7,947 bases of DNA from Chloroflexota bacterium (GCA_030665485.1 DAOUZV010000055.1:1-7947); one strand, 5' to 3'; shown: positions 1 through 5,629, numbered from the stretch's first letter. Made by a program: numbers and translations. Notes: generated by a model from the sequence alone, not told the origin.

Positions 1-220
1 GGTGCAGCACGTTATATCCCTGCATGCGTCTGAAGCGGGCGTGGACATCGGGAGGGACCATTGAGTACCAGTGCCCTATGTGCAGGTCACCCGATGTATA
101 GGGGAACATGGTCAGTTCGTACCTTTTGGGGCGTGGGTCGTCATCTGCGACCTTGTACAGTCCGTCACTCTCCCATTTGGCACGCCAGAAAGGCTCGATT
201 TGAAGCGGATCGTAGATCAT
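1..220 (-). CDS. leuS: Leucyl-tRNA synthetase, N-terminal part (gene continues past the left edge)
   Basis: Cytoplasmic class I aminoacyl-tRNA synthetase that charges tRNA-Leu with leucine using ATP. Only the first 73 codons lie in the window. Seen: residues 34-52 read YELTMFPYTSGDLHIGHWY, which holds the class I HIGH signature (H47-I48-G49-H50) in the setting typical of bacterial LeuRS. This is followed by ARFRRMQGYNVLH, the conserved start of the Rossmann catalytic core. The start is the ATG at 220-218, preceded by a GAGGG ribosome binding site 4 nt upstream. The early IEPFWRAKW segment matches the usual LeuRS N-terminus, so no upstream start is needed. The gene diverges from rlmN across 71 bp. 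The rest of the enzyme (editing domain, KMSKS loop, anticodon-binding domain) lies outside the window. A plus-strand ORF at 71-253 is only its antisense shadow. Confidence 0.95.
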   Translation of the reverse strand, partial: MIYDPLQIEPFWRAKWESDGLYKVADDDPRPKRYELTMFPYTSGDLHIGHWYSMVPPDVHARFRRMQGYNVLH

Positions 221-237
221 AAATCCCTCAAAGCCAT

Positions 238-243
238 ATTCTA
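238..243 (-). promoter_or_regulatory. Possible -10 box for leuS
   Basis: On the minus strand the hexamer TAGAAT lies about 18 nt before the leuS ATG. A TTTTCT stretch at 261-266 is at the right distance (17 bp) for a -35 box but matches the consensus poorly. Position fits a leuS promoter; strength is doubtful. Confidence 0.35.
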
Positions 244-273
244 CCGTATATGACGGCGATAGAAAAGCCCTCG

Positions 274-282
274 TGTTATAAT
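274..282 (+). promoter_or_regulatory. Extended -10 promoter of rlmN
   Basis: TGT followed by a perfect TATAAT (277-282) forms an extended -10 element. No good -35 box is seen at 16-18 bp. Transcription would start around 288-290, within a few bases of the rlmN ATG at 292, so the mRNA should be leaderless or nearly so. Confidence 0.7.
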
Positions 283-291
283 TTGCTATGT

Positions 292-1374
292 ATGAGCAAA
301 GAATTGATATGCCTTACCGATTTGACTAGTGACGACCTGGTTGCATTAATTGCCGAACTGGGCCAGCCCTCCTACCGTGCCAAGCAGCTGCAGCACTGGA
401 TATACAAAGAGCTCGCGGCCTCTTATGGGCAGATGGGCAACATGCCTAAAACACTGCGCGAAAAACTGGCGCGCAAGGCCCGTATTAGCCGCATAAAGCC
501 TGTACATGAATCAATGGCCAAGGATGGCACGGTCAAAACCCTTTTCTCTCTTTTAGACGGCAGGACCATAGAGGCGTCAATGATGCAGCATCCGGCGGGC
601 AAGGGGAAATGGCGCCACACGGTATGCGTTTCCACCCAGGCGGGATGTGCATTAGGATGCTCTTTTTGTGCCACCGGGCAGCAAGGCTTCGAGCGCAACC
701 TTTGGCCCGGTGAGATAATAGACCAAGTGATTTACTTCACCCGGCGTATGCGGCACGGCGTTGGTGTCGAGGTTGACGCCGTTCCCAACGTGGTGTTTAT
801 GGGCATGGGCGAGCCGCTGGCCAATTACGATGCATTGATGCAGGTGATAGACATACTAAACTCGCCGGATGGTCTCAATATAGGGGCGCGCAGCATGACG
901 GTTTCCACTGCAGGGCTGGTACCACAGATAGAACGCTTTTCCCAAGAAAAGAGGCAGGTGCGGCTGGCAATATCGCTTCACGCCGCCGCCGATGCGCTAC
1001 GCAATAAGCTTGTGCCACTGAACAAACGATATCCACTTGAAGCGCTGATGAAATCGTGTCGTGCTCATATCGAAACAACCGGGCGGCGCATCACATTTGA
1101 GTACATACTATTTGAGAACATTAACGACTCGGTGCAACAGGCGGTGGAGCTTGCCGCGCTGCTCAAAGGGATGAACTGCCATGTAAACCTGATAGCGGCC
1201 AACTCCACGGACAACAAGAACTTCAAGCCCCCGGTTCATAATATAGTTTTAGCATTTCAGCATGAGCTGGAGCGGCGGCATATTCCCTGTACGCTGCGTG
1301 TGAGCAAGGGAGCCGATATAAACGCCGGATGCGGGCAACTGCGCAGCAGGTTTTTGGGGACTGAGAGGGGCTGA
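292..1374 (+). CDS. rlmN: Dual-specificity 23S rRNA/tRNA adenine-C2 methyltransferase RlmN
   Basis: Radical-SAM enzyme that methylates C2 of A2503 in 23S rRNA and of A37 in some tRNAs, supporting translational accuracy. Seen in the 360-aa product: radical-SAM cysteines C119, C123 and C126 (GCALGCSFC) that bind the 4Fe-4S cluster; the partner cysteines C112 (VCVSTQAGC) and C347 (GADINAGCGQLR), which match the resolving and methyl-carrying cysteines of E. coli RlmN (C118/C355); and GMGEPLANY at 171-179 for SAM binding. The N-terminal HhH-like accessory region (about 1-90) is present, and length is normal for the family. I chose the ATG at 292 rather than the ATG at 250: homology begins near here, the 14 extra residues look random, and the promoter -10 box (277-282) lies inside that extension. 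No ribosome binding site precedes the start, which fits a leaderless mRNA. It converges on the neighbouring minus-strand gene with only 14 bp between. Confidence 0.97.
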   Translation: MSKELICLTDLTSDDLVALIAELGQPSYRAKQLQHWIYKELAASYGQMGNMPKTLREKLARKARISRIKPVHESMAKDGTVKTLFSLLDGRTIEASMMQHPAGKGKWRHTVCVSTQAGCALGCSFCATGQQGFERNLWPGEIIDQVIYFTRRMRHGVGVEVDAVPNVVFMGMGEPLANYDALMQVIDILNSPDGLNIGARSMTVSTAGLVPQIERFSQEKRQVRLAISLHAAADALRNKLVPLNKRYPLEALMKSCRAHIETTGRRITFEYILFENINDSVQQAVELAALLKGMNCHVNLIAANSTDNKNFKPPVHNIVLAFQHELERRHIPCTLRVSKGADINAGCGQLRSRFLGTERG

Positions 1375-1388
1375 GTCGAAGGTTGATT

Positions 1389-2300
1389 CTAATACGTGTC
1401 CTTCCTCACCAGCATTGATTTGGCCAGTCCTCCTTGCCAGCGGCCGATTGTTTTTGCCAGGTGCAAGGTTGTGGTGAGCAGCAGTAAGCCAGCGATGGCC
1501 AGGACAAAAGTGAACCAATCAGGGAATTGATAGGAGGTGCCGCCAATCGTAAAGCTGGTGATTCTATCCCAACTAAGCCCAACCTGGAATATCGGTAACA
1601 GAATTGCCCATAGAGATGTGGCGATCAAGCTGATAAACAGGCTGAAGTAGAAGACGCCTATAGGCAGATGAATGAGCATGTATATCATTGCCGACCAGGT
1701 GTACCCGTCCGTAAACAGGTTTTTGAATCTATCCCACCAGCCCAGGGTTTTATCCGAGAACCGAGGACGAGTGGGCATGCGAACTCCCAGTAGTCCTTCC
1801 ACAATACGTCCCTCAATCAGGGCGAGGCCTCTGACCGAGAGCAAAAACAGGCCGAAAACGAATATTCCTACGATAAGTACCATGAGCCCTGCAGACAGCG
1901 ACAGGCCCGTTACCGTCCAGGTGAAATAGGCTACGCCGGTGCCCAGAGAGATAATCATGTAGAGAAGCGCGCCCCAGGCGCTGGAGTCGGCGTAGACTCC
2001 GAAAAAGCGCGCGAACGACGATCGTTTTTCGGTGTACGTTTTGCGCCGGGCAAGCGCAGGAGGAGTACGAACCTCGATTTCCCTGTAGGCCGACGCAACC
2101 TCATCGGGAGTGCCGTACTTTTCTATGACCTGCGCCAGAGCTTCTTCCTCCGACATATTTGGGTAGACCACCAGTGCGTTGTTGTAGGCATCCCTTAAGT
2201 GCTCCTCAGCATCGGAGAGGGCGTCCTGAATGATGGCAGGATCGTTATTTACCAGCTGGTTTTTGAGCTGATGCAGGTATTCCTTAATGCTTTTAATCAT
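1389..2300 (-). CDS. HAAS-type helical domain plus multi-pass membrane 'sensor' protein, partner of PadR
   Basis: 303-aa predicted inner-membrane protein. Residues 1-78 are soluble, helical and charged. Residues 55-72, which include IEKYGTPDEVASAY, carry the hallmark of HAAS/DUF1700-like domains found next to PadR repressors. A linker (about 79-108) leads to hydrophobic segments near 110-130, 135-158, 203-225, 226-241 and 262-281, resembling the 'putative sensor' membrane domain. No kinase or other catalytic motif is visible. The start is the ATG at 2300, with a GGGAG ribosome binding site 6 nt upstream; a TTG at 2306 is possible but would sit against that site. The ATG overlaps the stop of the upstream PadR gene (ATGATTAA, 8 bp), so translation is coupled. 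Inferred role: the soluble helices relay a membrane or envelope signal to PadR, or modulate it. The ligand is unknown. Transcribed from the PadR promoter. Confidence 0.85.
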   Translation of the reverse strand: MIKSIKEYLHQLKNQLVNNDPAIIQDALSDAEEHLRDAYNNALVVYPNMSEEEALAQVIEKYGTPDEVASAYREIEVRTPPALARRKTYTEKRSSFARFFGVYADSSAWGALLYMIISLGTGVAYFTWTVTGLSLSAGLMVLIVGIFVFGLFLLSVRGLALIEGRIVEGLLGVRMPTRPRFSDKTLGWWDRFKNLFTDGYTWSAMIYMLIHLPIGVFYFSLFISLIATSLWAILLPIFQVGLSWDRITSFTIGGTSYQFPDWFTFVLAIAGLLLLTTTLHLAKTIGRWQGGLAKSMLVRKDTY

Positions 2301-2661
2301 GGTCAACTCCCTTAAGCGCCGAATCTACGAAGTCCTTGGTATCGCCCCAGATTTTGGTCCAGTGGTCAAGCGTCTGTCTGCCGAGATCAGTCATACTGTA
2401 GTAGCGCCGCGGCGGGCCGGATACGGATGGCTCAACCTTGCTATTAAGCAGGCCGTTGTTTTCCAGCGACCGCAGTACGGGATAGAGAGCGCCTTGCTTT
2501 ACCATGGAGACGCTTCCCATGTTGAATTCGACTATCTTGGCGATGCGATAGCCGTATACCGGCTGGCCCGCCCTGTCCAGAACGGAAAGCAGCACAAGCG
2601 CCGCTATACCCGCGCTTAACTCTTTTAAGAATTTCTTATCTGCCGGGTTTATATCGTCCAA
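2293..2661 (-). CDS. PadR-family transcriptional regulator
   Basis: 122-aa DNA-binding repressor of the PadR family, a winged helix-turn-helix of the small subfamily with one C-terminal dimerisation helix. Seen: YGYRIAKIVE at 36-45, GALYPVLRSLENNGLL at 57-72 (recognition helix region), and the wing with PPRRYYSMTDLGRQTL at 83-98, all diagnostic for PadR. The start is TTG at 2661-2659. The frame is closed upstream by a TGA, no ATG is available in frame, and GGAG lies 7 nt before it; the weak start codon may keep repressor levels low. It is the first gene of a two-gene operon with the membrane sensor protein. A strong sigma-70-type promoter and inverted repeats lie just upstream, consistent with the autorepression usual in this family. 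The first 10 residues are variable and could begin slightly later. The effector is unknown. Confidence 0.94.
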   Translation of the reverse strand: MDDINPADKKFLKELSAGIAALVLLSVLDRAGQPVYGYRIAKIVEFNMGSVSMVKQGALYPVLRSLENNGLLNSKVEPSVSGPPRRYYSMTDLGRQTLDHWTKIWGDTKDFVDSALKGVDHD

Positions 2662-2693
2662 TACTTGTCTCCATCACTTACTGGTGAAAGTCG

Positions 2694-2727
2694 ATAGTAA
2701 TGCTAACTGACTACTATTATTAAGTTA
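2694..2727. promoter_or_regulatory. Candidate PadR operator (two overlapping inverted repeats)
   Basis: Two overlapping 24-bp inverted repeats lie directly downstream of the -10 box. The first, 2704-2727, has TAACT and AGTTA ends and 9 of 12 symmetrical pairs. The second, 2694-2717, is ATAGTA-N12-TACTAT with perfect 6-bp arms. Both cover the predicted transcription start, where a bound PadR dimer would block transcription. Binding is inferred from position and symmetry only; AT-rich DNA gives such repeats by chance fairly often. Confidence 0.5.
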
Positions 2728-2756
2728 AGAATAGCTTAAATGTCATGACTTGTCAA
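2728..2756 (-). promoter_or_regulatory. Sigma-70-type promoter of the padR-sensor operon
   Basis: On the minus strand: a perfect -35 box TTGACA (2756-2751), a 17-bp spacer and a -10 box TATTCT (2733-2728). Predicted start of transcription near 2721, giving a leader of about 60 nt before the TTG start of the PadR gene. Confidence 0.75.
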
Positions 2757-2817
2757 GGGGGTTGCAGGGCATTGTTTTACATCTTTCTTTTCTATCGACG
2801 CTGGTTGACAGGTGGTG

Positions 2818-2823
2818 TATTAT
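2818..2823 (+). promoter_or_regulatory. Possible -10 box of the oxidoreductase operon
   Basis: TATTAT, preceded directly by TG, lies 31 nt before the ATG at 2855. A perfect TTGACA at 2805-2810 is only 7 bp away, too close to act as its -35. At proper distance only the weak TCGACG (2795-2800) is present. Low confidence. Confidence 0.35.
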
Positions 2824-2854
2824 TTGGGGACATCAATCTTTGGGGGTTGGTTTA

Positions 2855-3493
2855 ATGAACGTCTCGGTGATACTGGGCCATCCGCAAAGTGACAGCTTCA
2901 ACCACGCCATCGCCGCAACCATAGTCGAGACTATTCAGCAAGCAGGGCACGAGGTGGCGTTTCACGATCTATACGATGAGCAGTTCGAGCCGATACTTTC
3001 AGCTGAGGAAATCGACAAGGACTCACCGCTGACGCCTTATATCGAAGAGCATTGCGCCGAGGTTGCAGAGGCCGATGGTATCGTGATAGTGCATCCCAAC
3101 TGGTGGGGGCAGCCGCCGGCCATCCTGAAGGGCTGGATTGACCGTGTGATACGCCCCGGTGTGGCCTACGAGTTTGACGAGGTTGATAACGGCGCGGGCG
3201 TGCCGGTGAAGCTGCTCAAGGCCAAGGTGGCGCTGGTGTTCAATACGTCGAACACGCCGATTAACAGGGAGCTTGAGGTTTTTGGGGATCCGCTGGAGGC
3301 TATATGGAAGAACTGTGTTTTTGGGCTTTGCGGAATCAGAAACTTTCATCGCAGGAATTTTAGTGTGGTGGTCACCAGCAATGAGGAGAAGCGGACGCAG
3401 TGGCTGGAAGAGGTGTGGGAGATCGTGAATAGGTATTTCCCCAAAGAAGAGGCTTTAGACAATAATGGAGATTCGCCAGGAGAATCCATCTGA
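2855..3493 (+). CDS. Flavodoxin-fold NAD(P)H oxidoreductase (Flavodoxin_2 / quinone reductase family)
   Basis: 212-aa cytoplasmic flavoprotein of the NAD(P)H:quinone oxidoreductase family (MdaB/KefF/YwrO-like), expected to bind FMN or FAD and pass two electrons to quinones or similar acceptors. Seen: N-terminal beta strand and phosphate-binding loop VSVILGHPQSDSFN at 3-16; HPNWWGQPPAILKGWIDRV at 80-98, the most conserved stretch of the family (flavin contacts and dimer face); and PGVAYEF at 101-107. Length is normal. I chose the ATG at 2855 because the family fold starts there and GGGGG (2842-2846) lies 8 nt upstream; an ATG at 2750 would add 35 residues without family likeness and would overlap the divergent promoter. 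It overlaps the next gene by 29 bp, so the two are probably one operon. The physiological substrate cannot be told from sequence. Confidence 0.9.
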   Translation: MNVSVILGHPQSDSFNHAIAATIVETIQQAGHEVAFHDLYDEQFEPILSAEEIDKDSPLTPYIEEHCAEVAEADGIVIVHPNWWGQPPAILKGWIDRVIRPGVAYEFDEVDNGAGVPVKLLKAKVALVFNTSNTPINRELEVFGDPLEAIWKNCVFGLCGIRNFHRRNFSVVVTSNEEKRTQWLEEVWEIVNRYFPKEEALDNNGDSPGESI

Positions 3494-3974
3494 TATAGAA
3501 GCTATACGCTATGTGAACGAGCAGGCGTTTGAGCCGAATGCCGAGGCTGTTTTAGTCGATCGTTTGCGGGACAGGGGCGTGGTTACGTTGTCGCTGGTTG
3601 CCGTCGAAGACGATAGTATTGTCGGTCACATACTGTTTACGCCTGTTACGATAGAATCGGAAAACGCGAAGTACGAGGCGGTAACGCTGGCACCGGTCGC
3701 CGTTCTGCCAGAATATCAGCGCAGGGGTATTGGCGCCATGTTAATCGAACACGCGCTTGATGAGTGCAAGCGTTTGGGTCACAACATCGTCGTTCTCATC
3801 GGCCACCCCGAGTATTATCCGCGCTTCGGCTTCGTTCCGGCCAAAGCCAAAGGCCTACTTTCTGAGTTTGAGGTTCCCGATGAGGCCTGGATGGTCGCCG
3901 AACTTGCCCCCGGTGCGCTTGACGGCGTAGGCGGCGAGGTGAGGTTTCAGCCCGAGTTCGCCGACGCGATGTGA
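3465..3974 (+). CDS. GNAT-family N-acetyltransferase (YhbS-like)
   Basis: 169-aa GNAT-fold enzyme that transfers an acetyl group from acetyl-CoA to an unknown amine. Seen: VAVLPEYQRRGIGAMLIEHAL at 78-98, with the Q85-R-R-G-I-G90 pyrophosphate-binding loop of motif A; earlier strands VEDDSIVGHILFTPV at 47-61; and LIGHPEYYPRFGF at 111-123, characteristic of the YhbS/COG3153 branch. Length is typical. The ATG at 3465 lies inside the end of the oxidoreductase gene. The nearest purine-rich site (GAAGAGG, 3446-3452) is 12 nt away, longer than usual, so translation is likely coupled to the upstream gene. No gene follows it closely: a gap of about 320 bp separates it from the HAD gene. The substrate could be a small molecule or a protein N-terminus. 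Confidence 0.93.
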   Translation: MEIRQENPSDIEAIRYVNEQAFEPNAEAVLVDRLRDRGVVTLSLVAVEDDSIVGHILFTPVTIESENAKYEAVTLAPVAVLPEYQRRGIGAMLIEHALDECKRLGHNIVVLIGHPEYYPRFGFVPAKAKGLLSEFEVPDEAWMVAELAPGALDGVGGEVRFQPEFADAM

Positions 3975-3987
3975 GGTTGTCCTCTTT
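3973..3987 (+). terminator. Weak hairpin at the end of the GNAT gene
   Basis: GAGG-TTGT-CCTC forms a 4-bp stem starting inside the TGA stop codon, followed by TTT. The stem is short and the T-run brief, so it is at most a weak intrinsic terminator. Confidence 0.25.
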
Positions 3988-4155
3988 AAGTCATTCGTTT
4001 TCATGTTGTCCAGCTACATCCACATCCGCGATTTTTCGGCATCAAGGTGTTGTTAGATTTCTGCTAGAACTCCATTTCCTGGGGTGATTTCTTCGTTAGT
4101 TTTATGCTTTACTCTGTCCCTTGAAATCAATCACGGGGAGACGGAAAGAGATGTA
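3988..4155. other. Intergenic DNA without recognisable gene
   Basis: Together with the pilin-like fragment this fills the 318-bp gap between the GNAT and HAD genes. No coding frame, RNA gene or convincing promoter was recognised here; it may hold the dead promoter of the pilin-like fragment. Confidence 0.4.
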
Positions 4156-4276
4156 ATGGAAACTCTTAACAAGGATCAACAATGATGAACGGGTCATCAC
4201 CAGAATTGAGATAGCTATTATACTGATTGCTTTTGTGCTGGGAGACATCTTGGGGGTAGAGGTTTTGATGGTATAA
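4156..4276 (+). pseudogene. Frameshifted, truncated archaellin/type IV pilin-like N-terminus
   Basis: From 4160 one frame reads KLLTRINNDERVITR, then IEIAIILIAFVLGDILG, ending at a TAA (4274-4276). This strongly recalls archaellin/type IV pilin-like precursors, which have a short charged leader ending in a basic or GxTGxE-type site and then a hydrophobic helix of the form ExAIILIAFVVVA. The only start codon, ATG at 4156, is out of frame by one base: an extra G at 4159 would explain this, giving M-KLL... if removed. A purine-rich GGAAAGAG (4143-4150) sits upstream as a ribosome binding site. The globular part of the pilin is missing, and the frame ends inside the -10 box of the next gene. Hence a decayed fragment, or less likely a sequencing error in a tiny membrane protein. 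Identification is from memory of the family. Confidence 0.5.
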
Positions 4277-4277
4277 T
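4250..4277 (+). promoter_or_regulatory. Extended -10 promoter of the HAD gene
   Basis: TGG followed by a perfect TATAAT (4272-4277), with TTGGGG (4250-4255) 16 bp upstream as a partial -35 box. Transcription would start near 4284, leaving a leader of about 9 nt that is nearly all ribosome binding site (GGGGG, 4284-4288). Confidence 0.7.
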
Positions 4278-4292
4278 TCATGTGGGGGTACG

Positions 4293-4958
4293 ATGTTAAA
4301 CAGGTTCGAGGCGGTTATATTCGATATGGACGGGCTGCTGCTGGACAGCGAGTCGATAGCGCTTGCCACGTTCATCGAGGCGTGCAGGGAATACGGCTTT
4401 GAGCCTAGTAATATGGAGCCATATTACCGGTGCATAGGCACGAACTGGGCCACGACACGAGAGATATTGATAGATGGATACGGTCAGGATTTTCCACTGG
4501 ATGCCATCAGCGAGATATGGGGCGAAAAGTATCACAGGGAAACGCTAACCAAGCCCGTTCCGATGAAGGAGGGCGTGCTAAAACTGCTTCAATATCTAGA
4601 GGGCAAGGGTGTGAAAAAGGCAATAGTTACCTCTACTCGCAAGGAGAACGCGATGATAAAGCTGACCAACGCTGAAATACTGGACTTTTTTACGTTTGTG
4701 CTGGGCGGCGACGAGATAACAAATGGCAAGCCGCACCCGGAAATGTATCTGATGGCGGCTGAGAAGCTGGTGGTGGCGCCTGCTGCATGTCTGGCAATCG
4801 AGGATTCCGACAACGGGGTGCTGGCCGCTTTCAACGCGGGCCTCGTAGTAATCCAAGTTCCTGATCTGAAGCAGCCATCTGATGAAGTGAGGGCGCTGGG
4901 TCACATAATAGCTGCATCTTTGGTCGAAGTCGAGGGTATGCTGAAGGAATCGGTTTGA
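4293..4958 (+). CDS. HAD-superfamily IA hydrolase, beta-phosphoglucomutase-like phosphatase
   Basis: 221-aa cytoplasmic phosphatase or phosphomutase of the haloacid dehalogenase superfamily, subfamily IA with a helical cap. Seen: motif I FDMDGLLLDSE at 10-20 with nucleophile D11 and acid/base D13; a four-helix cap at about 20-85; motif II threonine/serine in IVTST at 111-115; motif III lysine K146 in NGKPHPEMY; motif IV acidic pair E170-D171 in AIEDSDNGV, followed by the usual small-residue stretch. All catalytic residues are present and length is normal. DMDG...DSE and GKPHPE are typical of the beta-phosphoglucomutase/2-deoxyglucose-6-phosphatase group, but the cap decides the substrate, so a sugar phosphate is only a guess. 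The ATG at 4293 has GGGGG 4 nt upstream. The gene appears to be a single-gene unit with its own promoter. Confidence 0.95.
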   Translation: MLNRFEAVIFDMDGLLLDSESIALATFIEACREYGFEPSNMEPYYRCIGTNWATTREILIDGYGQDFPLDAISEIWGEKYHRETLTKPVPMKEGVLKLLQYLEGKGVKKAIVTSTRKENAMIKLTNAEILDFFTFVLGGDEITNGKPHPEMYLMAAEKLVVAPAACLAIEDSDNGVLAAFNAGLVVIQVPDLKQPSDEVRALGHIIAASLVEVEGMLKESV

Positions 4959-5067
4959 AGCTGCATGATAGTTTTGCAATCGAAAAAATCGGTTGGGGGC
5001 AATATCAAGTAGAAAATCGGCTTATTCTCAAGCTTTGGAATCATCGATACAGTCGGTAATCACCCAT

Positions 5068-5095
5068 TTGCCAAACTTGTATGCGGTGGTATAAT
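5068..5095 (+). promoter_or_regulatory. Promoter of the small-ORF pair
   Basis: TTGCCA (5068-5073), a 16-bp spacer, then TGG-TATAAT (5087-5095): an extended -10 with a good -35. Predicted start near 5102, giving a leader of about 60 nt. The preceding gap (4959-5067) shows no gene. Confidence 0.75.
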
Positions 5096-5160
5096 GCTTG
5101 CGCATGGATTAACCTGTAAAAGGACCTATATTTGCTTGAATACATCAAGGGAGGCTTGAC

Positions 5161-5331
5161 ATGTACGAGCATTACCGGGGAGAGTTGTCCGAGAACATTT
5201 TCAACGTAGCCAGAACCATCAAAAATGCCGAGTCGGTCGATGACCTAAAGAAAATGGGGCAGGATCTGGAGATCATACTGAGTACGTTATATGAGTGGAT
5301 GAGACATTTGGAAAGCAGCGTGAGGAAATAG
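5161..5331 (+). CDS. 56-aa hypothetical helical protein
   Basis: Small protein not recognised from any family. It starts MYEHYRGELS and ends HLESSVRK. The composition is charged and amphipathic with no cysteine, proline or membrane segment, so it is probably one or two helices (about 7-26 and 26-54). Evidence that it is real: an excellent ribosome binding site, AAGGGAGG (5147-5154), 6 nt before the ATG; a strong promoter upstream; and a sensible codon pattern to a TAG. It is followed after 30 bp by the four-cysteine microprotein gene on the same strand, so the two are likely co-transcribed. Function unknown. Partner-binding or regulatory roles are possible for such a peptide, but nothing in the sequence points to one. 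Confidence 0.65.
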   Translation: MYEHYRGELSENIFNVARTIKNAESVDDLKKMGQDLEIILSTLYEWMRHLESSVRK

Positions 5332-5361
5332 TCGTTTTTGTGACCTGAGAGACGGGAATCT

Positions 5362-5481
5362 GTGGTTGAGATTGTAGAAAAAGACGGGAACACATATTAC
5401 ATCTGCGATATATGCGGGTTGGCCTATGAAGAGCAGGTGTGGGCCCAAAAATGCGAGCAGGCGTGTGCTGGCAGCACCTGA
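5362..5481 (+). CDS. 39-aa four-cysteine (zinc-finger/rubredoxin-like) microprotein
   Basis: Very short protein starting at GTG (5362). It reads VVEIVEKDGNTYYICDICG followed by LAYEEQVWAQKCEQACAGST. Four cysteines, C15, C18, C31 and C35, form CX2C-X12-CX3C, a pattern expected to hold one zinc or iron ion. The build (EKDG, two or three aromatic residues, C-x-x-C-G, AYE, A-x-KCEx-xC) matches small CxxCG...CE..C proteins I recall from archaea and anaerobic bacteria, so it is unlikely to be chance. The frame is closed by a TGA at 5341 and holds no ATG. GGGA (5354-5357) is a weak, close ribosome binding site, so coupling to the upstream 56-aa gene is plausible. It is too short for ordinary gene finders. 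The biochemical role is unknown; metal binding is inferred from the cysteines alone. Confidence 0.65.
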   Translation: MVEIVEKDGNTYYICDICGLAYEEQVWAQKCEQACAGST

Positions 5482-5530
5482 AACGTTGCCATTGCAGGGC
5501 ACGCCGTTCTGTTGGAGGGGCAGGAATAAG

Positions 5531-5550
5531 GCCCAGCGTAAGCTTAGGGC
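5531..5550 (+). terminator. Hairpin after the small-ORF pair
   Basis: GCCC-AGC pairs with GCT-GGGC around a GTAA loop, with a TA bulge on the 3' side. It lies 50 nt after the microprotein stop. No T-run follows, so it is a possible but weak terminator or an RNA-stabilising hairpin. Confidence 0.3.
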
Positions 5551-5553
5551 GAT

Positions 5554-5589
5554 TTGACAAATTCATTACTTTATAGTAAGTAGTATTCT
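5554..5589 (+). promoter_or_regulatory. Promoter region of the B-box gene, with inverted repeat
   Basis: A perfect TTGACA (5554-5559) is present, but the -10 box is unclear: TAAGTA (17 bp away) is poor, and TATTCT (5584-5589) is 24 bp away. A perfect inverted repeat, TTACT-TTAT-AGTAA (5566-5579), lies in the spacer and may be an operator. A promoter here is likely; its exact layout is not settled. Confidence 0.4.
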
Positions 5590-5629
5590 AAAGCTAAGTA
5601 AGGCTAATTAATCGCAAACAGGAGATAGC

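Noticed and set aside
71..253. Plus-strand 60-aa ORF at the left edge
   Set aside because: Antisense to the well-supported leuS N-terminus with its HIGH motif; no ribosome binding site and no family likeness.
250..291. Longer rlmN start at ATG 250
   Set aside because: The extra 14 residues do not look like RlmN and contain the promoter -10 box; the ATG at 292 fits both family length and promoter position.
1375..1388. Bidirectional terminator between rlmN and the sensor gene
   Set aside because: The gap is only 14 bp and no stem-loop with a T-run was found in or around it.
1672..1929. Plus-strand 85-aa ORF
   Set aside because: Lies antisense inside the membrane sensor gene, whose frame shows clear protein features; Ser/Arg/Pro-rich shadow composition.
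2287..2619. Plus-strand 110-aa ORF
   Set aside because: Antisense to the PadR gene, which has unmistakable family motifs.
2805..2823. TTGACA and TATTAT as a joint promoter for the oxidoreductase
   Set aside because: The spacer is only 7 bp; sigma-70-type promoters need about 16-18 bp.
2750..2854. Oxidoreductase start at ATG 2750
   Set aside because: Adds 35 residues before the flavodoxin fold and overlaps the divergent PadR promoter; a ribosome binding site favours 2855.
4596..4979. Minus-strand 127-aa ORF
   Set aside because: Antisense to the HAD phosphatase, which has all four catalytic motifs.
5273..5566. Minus-strand 97-aa ORF and its overlapping neighbours
   Set aside because: Antisense to the four-cysteine microprotein; Arg/Pro/Thr-rich with no recognisable pattern and no start signals.
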